This document shows, one piece after another, positions 1 through 8,468 of a stretch of DNA of 64,000 nucleotides (the first letter of the stretch is position 1; each line of letters opens with the position of its first letter). Below the pieces are notes generated by a model, which was not told the origin of the DNA, ran no database searches, and saw only the letters and a list, made by a program, of their open reading frames with translations. A program made the translations under genes and the position numbers. Origin of the DNA: Pseudomonas tumuqii (lineage in GTDB: Bacteria > Pseudomonadota > Gammaproteobacteria > Pseudomonadales > Pseudomonadaceae); the NCBI RefSeq assembly GCF_013184545.1, contig NZ_JAAOJA010000001.1, positions 62,001-126,000 of the forward strand, read 5' to 3'.

Positions 1-1
1 G

Positions 2-994
2 GTGCTGGGGGAGGAGGGGGCGCGTGCCGATCAAGAGGTGCTGCGCGGTTGGCTGCTCGATACCAGTGCTATCGAGGCGCCGCTGCAGCAGCTGACGCTC
101 GATTGGAGTGCCGGGCACGAGGGCTTTCAGCGCTTCAGCATCGAGGCCAGCGATGACCTGCAGCACTGGCGCGCCTGGGGCGATGGGCAGATTGCCCGAC
201 TGACATTTGCCGATGAACGCATCGATCAGCGTGACGTCCGCCTGCCGGGCCAGTCCGCGCGTTACCTGCGCCTGCTCTGGAGCAGTCCGCGGCAGGCTCC
301 GCAGCTGCTGTCCGCGCGGCTGCTGAGTGCCAGCAGCGACAGGCTGGCGGCACCGCTGAGCTGGTCGGCGGAGTTGTCGCCGAGCAGCGCCAAGGCCGGC
401 GAGTACCGCTGGGACCTGCCGCTGGCGCTGCCGTTGCAGCGCGTGCGGGTCGAGCTGGCCGAGGCCAACACCCTGGCGCCGGTGAGCATCGCGGGCCGGC
501 GTGAGGGTCAAGTGCAGTGGCAGCCGCTGGCGCGCGGCCTGCTCTACCGTCTGCCGCAGGATGGCCAGGAGGTGCTGCAGGATGAGCTGGAGCTGTATGG
601 CGCGCCGGTGCAGCAGTTGCGCGTGCAGGTGGATGAGCGTGGTGGCGGCCTGGGCAGTGCCGCGCCGAGCATCCGGGTCGGCATCCGCGCGACCCAGGTG
701 GTGTTCCTCGCCCGTGGCACGCCGCCCTATGTGCTGGCCATCGGCAAGGCGGCTGGCAGCGCGGCGAGCCTGCCGCTGAGCACCCTGATTCCCGGCTACG
801 ACGACCAGCGCCTGGCTGCCCTGGGCGTGGCGACTGCGGCCGCGACGCCTCTGTTAGAAGTGGCGGCAGGCGCCGAGCAGGCGCCAGGCTGGGACTGGCA
901 GCGTTTGGGGCTATGGGCGGTGTTGCTCGCCGGGGTCGGCCTGCTGGTGCTGATGGCCTGGAGCCTGTTGCGCGCCAGACCCGCCGCGCCCTGA
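2..994 (+). CDS. DUF3999-type membrane-anchored protein, 3' part only
   Basis: The reading frame is already open at the window edge and ends in TGA at 992-994, so the N-terminus, with any signal peptide, is missing. The visible 330 residues are a mostly beta-rich extracytoplasmic region with repeats of the type ASDDLQHW...W and YLRLLW, as I remember from DUF3999 proteins. It ends in one transmembrane helix (about LGLWAVLLAGVGLLVLMAW) and a short tail rich in Arg, Pro and Ala. That layout suggests a periplasmic domain held by a C-terminal inner-membrane anchor. Function is unknown. The GTG at position 2 is not proposed as the real start. The family call rests on sequence flavour only. Confidence 0.6.
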   Translation: MLGEEGARADQEVLRGWLLDTSAIEAPLQQLTLDWSAGHEGFQRFSIEASDDLQHWRAWGDGQIARLTFADERIDQRDVRLPGQSARYLRLLWSSPRQAPQLLSARLLSASSDRLAAPLSWSAELSPSSAKAGEYRWDLPLALPLQRVRVELAEANTLAPVSIAGRREGQVQWQPLARGLLYRLPQDGQEVLQDELELYGAPVQQLRVQVDERGGGLGSAAPSIRVGIRATQVVFLARGTPPYVLAIGKAAGSAASLPLSTLIPGYDDQRLAALGVATAAATPLLEVAAGAEQAPGWDWQRLGLWAVLLAGVGLLVLMAWSLLRARPAAP

Positions 995-1002
995 GGCGTG
1001 AT

Positions 1003-1404
1003 TCAGCTCAGCGCTTTCGGCTTGTATGCACAGTAGCCGGGGCGCGGGCCGATCTTGGGATGGTTGCGGCAGGTGTCCGGGCGCTTGTCGTAGATGGTGC
1101 ACAGGCGTGTCTTGCGATCCAGGTACAGGCAGTCGTTGTTGCTCATGCGGATCAGGGTGAAGATCCCCGACTTCTGGTTGAAGCGCTCGACGATGCCCTC
1201 TTTTTGCAGGCGCTTGGCGATATTCTTCGGCGGCTCGCCCCGCTCGAAGTCGTCGACCACGCCGATGCGGATCAGGTCACCGATACGCACCTCGACCGGC
1301 AGCGTGCAGCAGCTGGAGATGCAACCGTGGCACATGTCGCTGGTGTATTTGGCCCAAGTGTCCAGGCGGTCGATTTCGGCGGCGGCGATCAGGTTGTTCT
1401 TCAT
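1003..1404 (-). CDS. YkgJ-family cysteine cluster protein
   Basis: A 133-residue protein read from an ATG at 1404. It has the cysteine pattern of the YkgJ/UPF0153 family: a cluster near residues 25-33 (CHGCISSCC) and a second group near the C-terminus (CLYL, RLCTIY, RPDTCRNHP, GYC). Such cysteines are thought to bind zinc or an Fe-S cluster, but the biochemical role is not established. It is convergent with the DUF3999 gene, its stop lying 8 bp from that gene's stop. The family assignment is firm from the motif. The function is not known. Confidence 0.8.
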   Translation of the reverse strand: MKNNLIAAAEIDRLDTWAKYTSDMCHGCISSCCTLPVEVRIGDLIRIGVVDDFERGEPPKNIAKRLQKEGIVERFNQKSGIFTLIRMSNNDCLYLDRKTRLCTIYDKRPDTCRNHPKIGPRPGYCAYKPKALS

Positions 1405-1786
1405 GGGGCTTTGGGTGCGTATTGGCTGGGCGGCGGGCGATGATAGCGGCGTTGGCGGATTTGTGAACTAACATCTGCCGGCTGGTCGGTTTTCTTTTGC
1501 GCAAACACGCGGGTGGCGAACCTGGCAGCCGGCCGCCTAGAAGGCAAAGCCGTCGCGGCGGCAGTCGTGCTGGTTTTTCGGGCGATCCCGCGCTCAGGCC
1601 GAATAAAACCCTCAGGAAAACAGGGTGATCTGCAGTATCTTTGGCGCTGCCGGCAGTGTGCTGCGGCTTTTTTATCAACCTGTCAGGTCAGGATGGCCGT
1701 TCGCGCATGCCACTTCGCCGTGCTCCCCCTTTGCTGAGTGGGGCTTTCCTGCCGTTGCTCCGTGCTCATGCCCCGCAGGTGTGGCC
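1405..1786. other. Intergenic region upstream of the diguanylate cyclase gene
   Basis: About 380 bp between the YkgJ-family gene and the proposed start of the diguanylate cyclase. The GGDEF reading frame is open from 1625, but the residues it would add (about 54) are rich in Cys, Pro, Ala and Gly and look untypical of a protein N-terminus. I therefore treat them as leader or non-coding. Promoters for both divergent genes should lie here. No palindromic operator, riboswitch or terminator was recognised. Confidence 0.4.
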
Positions 1787-3436
1787 GTGAGCGCTTGTAC
1801 GGGGTCGGGCTGGGCGCCGAGTGTGCCGGTGGTGCTGACCTGCCTGGTGTGCATCGGTGTGTTGCTGTTGGCGCGCTGGGTCAAGCATCAGCGCAACTTC
1901 CCGGGCCGCGAGAGTTTTATCCTGCTGCATGCGGCCTGCCTCTGGTGGATGCTCGCCGCCGCCTTGGAGATGGCCGCGCAGTCGGCCACGTGCAAGGTGT
2001 TCTGGGCCAGCATGGCCTGGCCGGGCATCCTCTCGGTGCCGGCCTTCTGGTCGATCTTCCTCTGGCAGTACGTCAATAGCGTGCGCCGGCCTTTGCCGCT
2101 GCGCCACACCCTGGGCCTGGCCGTGGTGCCCGTGGCGATCTGGCTGGTGGCCCTGAGCAATCCCTGGCATGGCTGGTTCTACGGCGCGGGGACGGCTGCG
2201 CTTTCGGCCGAGCCGGGCGCTCCTGTGCGTTACCAGCACGGCCCGCTGTTCTATGCGGCCGCGGCCTACCTTTACCTGTTCATGGCCTTCAGCATGGGCG
2301 TGGTGATCCGTGCGGCGGTCTTCAGCGTTGGCGTCTACCGGCGGCATTATCTGGCCTTTGTCCTGCTCACGATCGTGCCCTGGACGGCCAACATCGGCTA
2401 CATCGGCTTTGGCTGGACCGTTTTCGGCTTCGACCCGACACCCTTCAGTTTTGCCTTTACCCTGGTGGCATTTGCCTGGCTGATCGTCGGTGTGCGCCTG
2501 TTCGATCTGCTGCCGGTGGCGCGCCATCTGCTGCTGGAAGCCTTGCTCGACCCGGTGCTGGTGGTCGATCCGCAGTCGCGGGTGATCGAGAGCAACCCCG
2601 AGGCGCTCAAGTTGGCGGGCTTGCAGGGTGACTGGCAGGGGCGAAAGTTGGCCGACTGGCCGGTATTCGGCCGGGATCTGCAGGCGTTACTGAGGCAGCA
2701 GGCGAGCAGCGACCGGGATCGGCTGCTGATCCTGGCCAGTTCGTCGCGCTACTTCGAGGTGCGGATTCGGGCGATCGAGCGGGATACGCGCCAGGGCAGC
2801 ATGCTGCTCGGACAAATGCTCTATCTGCGCGATGTCACCCAGCGCCATCTCAGCGAGCTGAAACTGGCCGAAGCGCTGGCCATCAGCGAGGAGCGCCTGC
2901 GCACCATTTCCAGTCTGCATGAGCAGTTGCAGGAGCAGGCGCTGCGCGATCCGCTGACCGGCTTGTACAACCGCCGCTACCTCGACGAGTTCTTCAGCCG
3001 CGAACTGGCCCGCGCGGAGCGTGAGCGGACGTCGCTGGCCCTGGCCCTGATCGACCTCGATCATTTCAAGCAGCTCAACGACGAGCATGGTCATCTGGCC
3101 GGCGATGATGTGCTCAAGGGCGTGGCCCAGCACTTGCTGGGCAGCCTGCGCGCCTCGGATGCGGTGTTTCGGATCGGCGGTGAGGAATTCCTGCTGATCC
3201 TGCCGGGTGTCGATGTGCAGGAGGCGCACAAGCGCCTGCAGTCGATTTGTCAGGGCCTGGCCGCCAGTCCGTTGCCTACCCGCAGCGGCGCGCGCACGGT
3301 GACCCTGTCGGCTGGCCTGGCCCTGTGGCCCGCGCAAGGCGGCGCGCTGGATGAACTCCTGCATGCGGCCGATGTCGCACTCTACGAGGCGAAACGGGCT
3401 GGACGTAACCGCGTGCAAGTATGCACGCAGGCTTAA
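1787..3436 (+). CDS. Membrane-bound GGDEF diguanylate cyclase with N-terminal 7TM sensor region
   Basis: Predicted to make cyclic di-GMP from two GTP. The N-terminal part carries about seven hydrophobic helices, resembling the 7TM region found on some histidine kinases. A PAS-like segment (about LLDPVLVVDPQSRVIESNPEAL) and a short coiled-coil linker follow, then a GGDEF domain starting at DPLTGLYNRRYLDEF. The active-site loop is GGEEF at residues 464-468. An RASD I-site lies five residues before it, so product inhibition is expected. There is no EAL domain. The start is uncertain: GTG at 1787 or 1781, just ahead of the first helix, is preferred to an upstream ATG at 1625. The signal sensed is unknown. 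Confidence 0.82.
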   Translation: MSACTGSGWAPSVPVVLTCLVCIGVLLLARWVKHQRNFPGRESFILLHAACLWWMLAAALEMAAQSATCKVFWASMAWPGILSVPAFWSIFLWQYVNSVRRPLPLRHTLGLAVVPVAIWLVALSNPWHGWFYGAGTAALSAEPGAPVRYQHGPLFYAAAAYLYLFMAFSMGVVIRAAVFSVGVYRRHYLAFVLLTIVPWTANIGYIGFGWTVFGFDPTPFSFAFTLVAFAWLIVGVRLFDLLPVARHLLLEALLDPVLVVDPQSRVIESNPEALKLAGLQGDWQGRKLADWPVFGRDLQALLRQQASSDRDRLLILASSSRYFEVRIRAIERDTRQGSMLLGQMLYLRDVTQRHLSELKLAEALAISEERLRTISSLHEQLQEQALRDPLTGLYNRRYLDEFFSRELARAERERTSLALALIDLDHFKQLNDEHGHLAGDDVLKGVAQHLLGSLRASDAVFRIGGEEFLLILPGVDVQEAHKRLQSICQGLAASPLPTRSGARTVTLSAGLALWPAQGGALDELLHAADVALYEAKRAGRNRVQVCTQA

Positions 3437-3541
3437 ACCGTGCCGAATGCCGGGTATGCGCTCCATCCATCCCTGCCTGGAGGCGCTGCCTCCCGTATAG
3501 CGTTAAACTGCACACGATTTCTTTCCTTCCCGGAGCCATCC

Positions 3542-4549
3542 ATGTCCCGCATTACCCTGAGCCGCTATCTGATCGAACAGACCCGCAGCCATAACACCCC
3601 CGCCGATCTACGCTTCCTTATCGAGGTGGTCGCGCGGGCCTGCAAGGCGATCAGCCATGCGGTCTCCAAGGGCGCGCTGGACGACGTGCTCGGCAGCCTG
3701 GGCACCGAGAACGTGCAGGGCGAAGTGCAGAAGAAACTCGACGTGCTGTCCAACGAGATCCTCCTCGAAGCCAACGAGTGGGGCGGTCACCTGGCCGGCA
3801 TGGCGTCCGAGGAAATGGACAAGGCCTACCAGATTCCCGGGCGCTACCCGAAAGGCGCGTATCTGCTGGTATTCGACCCGCTGGATGGCTCGTCCAACAT
3901 TGACGTCAACGTCTCGGTCGGCACCATCTTCTCGGTCCTGCGTTGCCCCGATCGCAACGGTGCCACGGGCGATCTCGGCGAAGAAGCGTTCCTCCAGCCG
4001 GGCACCGAACAGGTGGCCGCCGGTTATGCGATCTATGGCCCGCAGACCATGCTGCTGCTGACCCTGGGCAACGGCGTCAAAGGTTTCACCCTGGATCGCG
4101 AACTGGGTGGCTTCGTCCTGACCCACGACGACATCAAGGTGCCGGAAACCACCCAGGAATTCGCCGTCAACATGTCCAACCAGCGCCACTGGGAAGCGCC
4201 GATGCAGCGTTATGTGAGTGAGCTGCTGGCCGGCGAGAGCGGGCCGCTGGAAAAGAATTACAACATGCGCTGGATCGCCTCCATGGTTGCCGATGTGCAC
4301 CGTATCCTCACCCGCGGCGGCATGTTCATGTACCCGCGCGATAACCGCGATCCTTCGATGCCCGGCAAGCTGCGCTTGATGTACGAAGCCAATCCGATGG
4401 CCTTCATCATCGAACAGGCGGGTGGCGCGGCGACCAATGGCAGCCAGCGCATTCTCGAAATCCAGCCGACTTCCTTGCACCAGCGTGTGCCGGTATTCCT
4501 TGGCTCCAAGGAAGAAGTCGAGCGCGTGACCGCCTACCACCAGGAGTGA
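3542..4549 (+). CDS. fbp: Class I fructose-1,6-bisphosphatase
   Basis: Hydrolyses fructose-1,6-bisphosphate to fructose-6-phosphate in gluconeogenesis. In Pseudomonas, which uses the Entner-Doudoroff route, this supports growth on organic acids and amino acids. The 335-residue length is typical of the class I enzyme. The metal-binding signature [11 protein letters not shown] lies at about residues 111-121, with the upstream acidic pair in ASEEMD. The ATG at 3542, preceded by GGAGCC, gives the family N-terminus; an in-frame extension to 3440 has no support. The DUF924 gene starts 3 bp after the stop, so the two are probably cotranscribed. Confidence 0.96.
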   Translation: MSRITLSRYLIEQTRSHNTPADLRFLIEVVARACKAISHAVSKGALDDVLGSLGTENVQGEVQKKLDVLSNEILLEANEWGGHLAGMASEEMDKAYQIPGRYPKGAYLLVFDPLDGSSNIDVNVSVGTIFSVLRCPDRNGATGDLGEEAFLQPGTEQVAAGYAIYGPQTMLLLTLGNGVKGFTLDRELGGFVLTHDDIKVPETTQEFAVNMSNQRHWEAPMQRYVSELLAGESGPLEKNYNMRWIASMVADVHRILTRGGMFMYPRDNRDPSMPGKLRLMYEANPMAFIIEQAGGAATNGSQRILEIQPTSLHQRVPVFLGSKEEVERVTAYHQE

Positions 4550-4552
4550 TCC

Positions 4553-5155
4553 ATGCATAAACCTTGGCAGCCGTTGCTCGACTGGTGGTTCGGTAGCGGG
4601 ACGACGGCCGCCGAGGTGGCTGCGGCGCGTTCCGCGCTGTGGTTCGGCAAGCAGGACAGCCAGGACTCTGATGCGCGTGAGCGCTTTGCCGGGCTGGTGG
4701 AGCAGGCGCTGGCCGGCGAGTTGGCCGACTGGGCGGATTCGCCGCAGGGCTGGCTGGCACTGATCCTGCTGCTGGACCAGCTGCCGCGGATGATTTTTCG
4801 CGACAGTCCGCGGGCCTTCGCCGGTGACGACCTGGCCCGGCAACTGGTGCTCGCCGGGCTGGACGAAGAGCAGGAAGAGGCGCTGGCGCCGCTGCAGCGG
4901 GTGTTCGTCTACCTGGTGCTGGAGCACGCCGAAGATCTGCTCCTGCAGGACGAGGCGGTGCGCCGCTTCACCCGCCTGCTGTCCGTCGCGGCGCCTGCCG
5001 AGCAGGCGTTGTATGCCGATTATCTGGATTACGCCGAGTGCCATCGCCAGGTGATTGCCCGGTTTGCGCGCTTTCCCCATCGCAATGCCGTGCTGGGGCG
5101 GCCCTCGACCGCGGAAGAGCTGGCTTTCCTGCGGGAACCCGGTTCGCGTTTCTGA
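4553..5155 (+). CDS. DUF924 family protein
   Basis: A 200-residue soluble, largely helical protein starting 3 bp after the fbp stop, with the ribosome-binding AGGAG in the end of fbp. The run SPQGWLALILLLDQLPRMIFRDSPRAF is the hallmark of the DUF924 family, which has an all-alpha, TPR-like fold. No enzymatic residues can be named. As I recall, the neighbour relation with fbp is conserved in Pseudomonas, but this gives no clear functional clue. Confidence 0.85.
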   Translation: MHKPWQPLLDWWFGSGTTAAEVAAARSALWFGKQDSQDSDARERFAGLVEQALAGELADWADSPQGWLALILLLDQLPRMIFRDSPRAFAGDDLARQLVLAGLDEEQEEALAPLQRVFVYLVLEHAEDLLLQDEAVRRFTRLLSVAAPAEQALYADYLDYAECHRQVIARFARFPHRNAVLGRPSTAEELAFLREPGSRF

Positions 5156-5248
5156 CGTCCAACGGCAGCCGCTGCTGCGGCGCTGTGCCAAGCTTGTCCA
5201 ACTTTCAATTATGAAGCCAATTCCGAAGCCAATTCTGGAGCCCGCGCC

Positions 5249-5503
5249 ATGTCGTTGCGCTATTTCGCCGTGCTGTTGTGCTGTGTATTGCTGGCTGCTT
5301 GCAGCAAGGTCAATCAGGACAATTATTCCAAACTCAAGTCCGGGATGACCAAGCCGGAGGTCGAGCAGTTGCTCGGCGCGCCCAGCGAGTGCGCCGGTGC
5401 CCTGGGCCTCACCAGCTGCACCTGGGGTGACGAGAAGAGTTTTATCAGCGTGCAGTACGCCGGCGACAAGGTGGTGATGTTCTCGGGCAAGGGTCTGCAA
5501 TAA
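5249..5503 (+). CDS. Small lipoprotein, SmpA/DUF3862-like
   Basis: An 84-residue precursor with a signal peptide ending in the lipobox LAAC (Cys at about residue 16), so probably a lipidated envelope protein of under 70 mature residues. The mature part has the SmpA/BamE-like pattern NYSKLKSGMTKPEVEQLLGAP followed by a W-G beta hairpin. It is 10 bp upstream of the lipocalin gene and probably in one transcript with it. A short tandem duplication (GAAGCCAATTC twice) lies in its leader at about 5211-5236. The role is unknown. Confidence 0.75.
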   Translation: MSLRYFAVLLCCVLLAACSKVNQDNYSKLKSGMTKPEVEQLLGAPSECAGALGLTSCTWGDEKSFISVQYAGDKVVMFSGKGLQ

Positions 5504-5513
5504 GGAGTGGCTG

Positions 5514-6074
5514 ATGCGTGTATTCGCGGGGTTGCTGGCCGTTGCAGTGCTGGCAGGTTGCGCCAATTCCGGGACCGGAGTGGTGCCGCCGAAAACGGTG
5601 GAGACGGTCGATCTGCAGCGCTATCAGGGCACCTGGTACGAGCTGGCGCGACTGCCGATGTTCTTCCAGCGTAACTGCGCGCAATCCGAGGCGCGTTATG
5701 ACCTGCGGGACGATGGCCGTGTCGCGGTGACCAATCGCTGTCGCACCCTCGAGGGCAAGTGGCAGGAGGCCAAGGGGCAGGCCGTGCCACAGGTGGCGGG
5801 GCAGACCGACAAGCTGTGGGTGCGCTTCGATAACTGGTTCAGCAGCCTGCTGCCGGGCGTCGCCAAGGGCGAGTATTGGGTGCTGTACCTGGATGACGAC
5901 TACCAGACGGCGCTGGTTGGCCACCCGAACCGTGACTACCTGTGGTTGCTGGCGCGTACCCCGCACGTGGCGCCGGCCATGCGCGACAAGTTGCTGGAGG
6001 TCGCGCGCGGCCAAGACTACGACACCGCTGCGCTGATCTGGCGCACACCAGACGCCACGCTGCCTCAGCCCTGA
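5514..6074 (+). CDS. blc: Bacterial lipocalin, outer-membrane lipoprotein
   Basis: A 186-residue lipocalin precursor. The signal peptide ends in the lipobox LAGC, giving a lipidated mature protein expected at the outer membrane. The first lipocalin block is clear in RYQGTWYELARLPMFFQRNC, and WVLYLDDDYQTALVGHPNRDYLWLLARTP fits the second and third blocks. Blc-type lipocalins bind fatty acids or lysophospholipids and are often stress-induced. The gene follows a small lipoprotein gene by 10 bp, with a good AAGGAG site. A stem-loop terminator follows at 6093. Confidence 0.92.
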   Translation: MRVFAGLLAVAVLAGCANSGTGVVPPKTVETVDLQRYQGTWYELARLPMFFQRNCAQSEARYDLRDDGRVAVTNRCRTLEGKWQEAKGQAVPQVAGQTDKLWVRFDNWFSSLLPGVAKGEYWVLYLDDDYQTALVGHPNRDYLWLLARTPHVAPAMRDKLLEVARGQDYDTAALIWRTPDATLPQP

Positions 6075-6092
6075 GAAACGCCCGGCGCGGGC

Positions 6093-6131
6093 AATGCTGT
6101 TTACTTAAGCCCAAGTGAGCAGCATTTTTTT
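6093..6131 (+). terminator. Rho-independent terminator after blc
   Basis: An inverted repeat, AATGCTG...CAGCATT with an extended imperfect inner stem around AAGCCC, is followed by a run of seven T. It lies 19 bp after the blc stop and should end the two-lipoprotein transcript. Confidence 0.8.
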
Positions 6132-6209
6132 GTAGCCCGGATGCAATCCGGGGGAAGTCGGGTGTCTGAAAAGCCGCTCCCGGATTGCGCTGGCGCTTAT
6201 CTGGGCTAC
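6132..6209. repeat. REP-like inverted repeat, GTAGCCCGGATGCAATCCGG family, copy 1
   Basis: The left arm begins GTAGCCCGGATGCAATCCGG. The right arm contains CCCGGATTGC and ends in GGGCTAC. Two further copies lie at 29217-29284 and 30632-30683. This copy is the most diverged, with an insertion in the right arm. It sits directly after the blc terminator, in non-coding DNA like the others. Confidence 0.75.
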
Positions 6210-6257
6210 GAAGTTGGCTTGTTCTTCGATTAAGCAGTCGTCACGGTGCTGGTGCGG

Positions 6258-7622
6258 CTAGCCCAGCAGTTCGCGCAGCACCCTGGCAAAGGCCCTGGCG
6301 CTTTCCAGTTCACCGGCATGCTGGCGGTCGCGCACCACCCAGCGGCCGCCGACCATGACATCCCGGATCTGCCGCTCGCTGCCGGCGAACAGCCAGCGGC
6401 CCAGCAGGGCATCGTCGCTGGCGGTGGCGATATAGGGGTCGTCAGCATCCAGCACCAGCCAGTCGGCGCGTTTGCCGACCGCCAGTTCACCCACCGGCTG
6501 GCCGAGCGCCTGGGCGCCGCCAGCCAGGGCCGCGTCGTACAGGCTGCGGCCGATCAGCGGCTGATCGCTGCGATAGAGCCGGTTGCGCCGCTGGTCGCGC
6601 AGGCGTTGGCCGTATTCCAGCCAGCGCAGCTCTTCGGCCATATTGACCGAGACATGGCTGTCCGAACCGATGCCCAGGCGCCCGCCCTGGGCGAGGAAGT
6701 CCACCGCCGGGAAGATGCCGTCGCCGAGGTTGGCCTCGGTGCTCGGGCACAGCCCGGCCACGGCGCCGCTGCGCGCCATCAGGCTGACTTCGTCGGCCTG
6801 CGCATGGGTGGCATGCACCAGGCACCAGCGTTGATCCACCGGCACGTTCTCGTACAGCCATTGCAGGGGCCGGCGCCCGCTCCAGGCCAGGCAGTCGTCG
6901 ACTTCCTTCTGCTGTTCGGCGATATGGATATGGATCGGGCTGTCGCTGTCGGCGGCGGCCAGCACCGTCTCGATCTGCGCTGGCGTCACCGCGCGCAGCG
7001 AATGAAAACACAGACCCAGGCGCTGCGTCGGGTGCTGCTCGAGCAGCGGCTGCAAGCGCTGCTGCAGGGCCAGGTAGCTGTCGCTGCTGTGGATAAAGCG
7101 TCGCTGGCCTTGATTCGCCGGTTGGCCGCCGAAGCCGGAATGGCTGTAGAGCACCGGCAGCAGGGTCAGGCCGATGCCCGTATCCAGGGCGGCCTGGCTG
7201 ATGCGTAGGGCCAGTTCGGCCGGGTCGGCGTAGGGCCGGCCCTGCGGGTCATGGTGCACGTAGTGGAATTCGGCCACCGAGGTGTAGCCGGCCTTGAGCA
7301 TCTCGATATACAGCTGGCGGGCGATGACCTCGATCTGCTCGGGGCTGAGCTGGCCGACCAGGCGGTACATCAGTTCGCGCCAGGTCCAGAAGCTGTCGTT
7401 GGGGTTGCCGGCCACTTCGGCGAGGCCGGCCATGGCGCGCTGGAAGGCGTGCGAATGCAGGTTCGGCATGCCCGGCAGCAGCGGGCCACGCAGGCGCTCG
7501 GCGCCTGCGTCCGAGCCGTCGACGGTGATGCTTTCCAGGCTGCCGGAGGCGCTGACCTCCAGGCGGACGTTGTGCGCCCAGCCGTGGGCGAGCAGGGCGC
7601 GGGGCGCGAAGAATGCGGGCAT
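6258..7622 (-). CDS. hutF: Formimidoylglutamate deiminase
   Basis: Converts N-formimino-L-glutamate to N-formyl-L-glutamate and ammonia, the step that commits Pseudomonas to the five-step histidine route finished by HutG. The 454-residue protein is of the amidohydrolase superfamily. The metal-binding HxH is in NLHSHAFQRAM (His56 and His58), and later metal or catalytic segments are FHSLRAVTP, HIHIAEQ and GIGSDSHVSVN. The ATG at 7622 is preferred over an upstream in-frame start because it leaves the divergent hutF-hutC control region free. That region holds a HutC-type palindrome. Confidence 0.95.
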   Translation of the reverse strand: MPAFFAPRALLAHGWAHNVRLEVSASGSLESITVDGSDAGAERLRGPLLPGMPNLHSHAFQRAMAGLAEVAGNPNDSFWTWRELMYRLVGQLSPEQIEVIARQLYIEMLKAGYTSVAEFHYVHHDPQGRPYADPAELALRISQAALDTGIGLTLLPVLYSHSGFGGQPANQGQRRFIHSSDSYLALQQRLQPLLEQHPTQRLGLCFHSLRAVTPAQIETVLAAADSDSPIHIHIAEQQKEVDDCLAWSGRRPLQWLYENVPVDQRWCLVHATHAQADEVSLMARSGAVAGLCPSTEANLGDGIFPAVDFLAQGGRLGIGSDSHVSVNMAEELRWLEYGQRLRDQRRNRLYRSDQPLIGRSLYDAALAGGAQALGQPVGELAVGKRADWLVLDADDPYIATASDDALLGRWLFAGSERQIRDVMVGGRWVVRDRQHAGELESARAFARVLRELLG

Positions 7623-7650
7623 AATGCGTATCCAGCTGCTGGTGTTTATT

Positions 7651-7660
7651 TGTATATACA
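7651..7660. promoter_or_regulatory. Probable HutC operator between hutF and hutC
   Basis: The sequence TGTATATACA fits the TGTA-N2-TACA palindrome known for HutC of Pseudomonas. It lies 29 bp upstream of hutF and 56 bp upstream of hutC, so HutC could repress hutF and its own gene from one site. The AT-rich palindromy continues to 7666. Confidence 0.7.
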
Positions 7661-7715
7661 TATACAGGTGTTTGTGGCGCGGGTAAACTGCCGGTCAGGC
7701 GACAAGGAGACACAC

Positions 7716-8468
7716 ATGACAAAAGCATTCTCGAAGCCGTCCGCGCTTGCCGGTCAGCTCAGTGAAGCACCGGCACCGCTGTATGCCCAGGTCAAGCAGA
7801 TGATCGTCCAGCAGATCCATAGCGGTGCCTGGCCGGCGCACCATCGGGTGCCCTCGGAAAGCGAGCTGGTGGACCAGCTGGGCTTCAGCCGCATGACCAT
7901 CAACCGCGCGCTGCGCGAGCTGACCAATGACGGCCTGCTGCTGCGCATGCAGGGGGTGGGCACCTTCGTCGCCGAGCCCAAGGGGCGTTCCGCCCTGTTC
8001 GCAGTGAACAACATTGCCGACGAGATCGCCGCCCGCGGCCATCGTCATCAGAGCAAGCTGATTCGCCTGGGCGAGGAGTTGGCCAATCCGGAGCGGGCCA
8101 TGGCGCTGGATCTGCGCGAAGGGCAGAAGGTCTTCCATTCGTTGATCGTGCATTACGAAAACGAGGTGCCGGTGCAACTGGAAGATCGCTACGTCAATGC
8201 GGCGGTGGCGCCGGACTACCTCAAGCAGGACTTCACCCAGCTGACCCCTTACGCCTACCTGTCGCGGGTCGCGCCGCTGACCGAGGGCGAGCACGTGGTT
8301 GAGGCGATTCTCGCCGATGCCGAGGAATGCCGGTTGTTGCAGATCGAGCGCGGCGAGCCCTGCCTGCTGATTCGCCGGCGCACCTGGTCGGGGCCGCAGG
8401 CCGTGACCGCGGCGCGCCTGCTGCACCCGGGCTCGCGCCATCGTCTGGAGGGGCGTTTCAGTTCATGA
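7716..8468 (+). CDS. hutC: Histidine-utilization repressor, GntR family
   Basis: A 250-residue transcription factor. A GntR-type winged helix spans about residues 17-85 (PLYAQVKQMIVQQIHSG, then RVPSESELVDQLGFSRMTINRALRELTNDGLL). A UTRA ligand domain follows and would bind urocanate, which releases the repressor from hut operators. The ATG at 7716 follows AAGGAG. The longer open frame covers the hutF control region and is not used. hutD overlaps the end by 4 bp. Confidence 0.95.
   Translation: MTKAFSKPSALAGQLSEAPAPLYAQVKQMIVQQIHSGAWPAHHRVPSESELVDQLGFSRMTINRALRELTNDGLLLRMQGVGTFVAEPKGRSALFAVNNIADEIAARGHRHQSKLIRLGEELANPERAMALDLREGQKVFHSLIVHYENEVPVQLEDRYVNAAVAPDYLKQDFTQLTPYAYLSRVAPLTEGEHVVEAILADAEECRLLQIERGEPCLLIRRRTWSGPQAVTAARLLHPGSRHRLEGRFSS

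Noticed and set aside
1625..1786. N-terminal extension of the diguanylate cyclase
   Set aside because: The added residues precede the first membrane helix with an unnatural Cys/Pro/Ser-rich composition and no good ribosome site at 1625.
3608..5566. Open frame of 652 codons on the minus strand
   Set aside because: Antisense to fbp, the DUF924 gene and the small lipoprotein gene; no recognisable motif.
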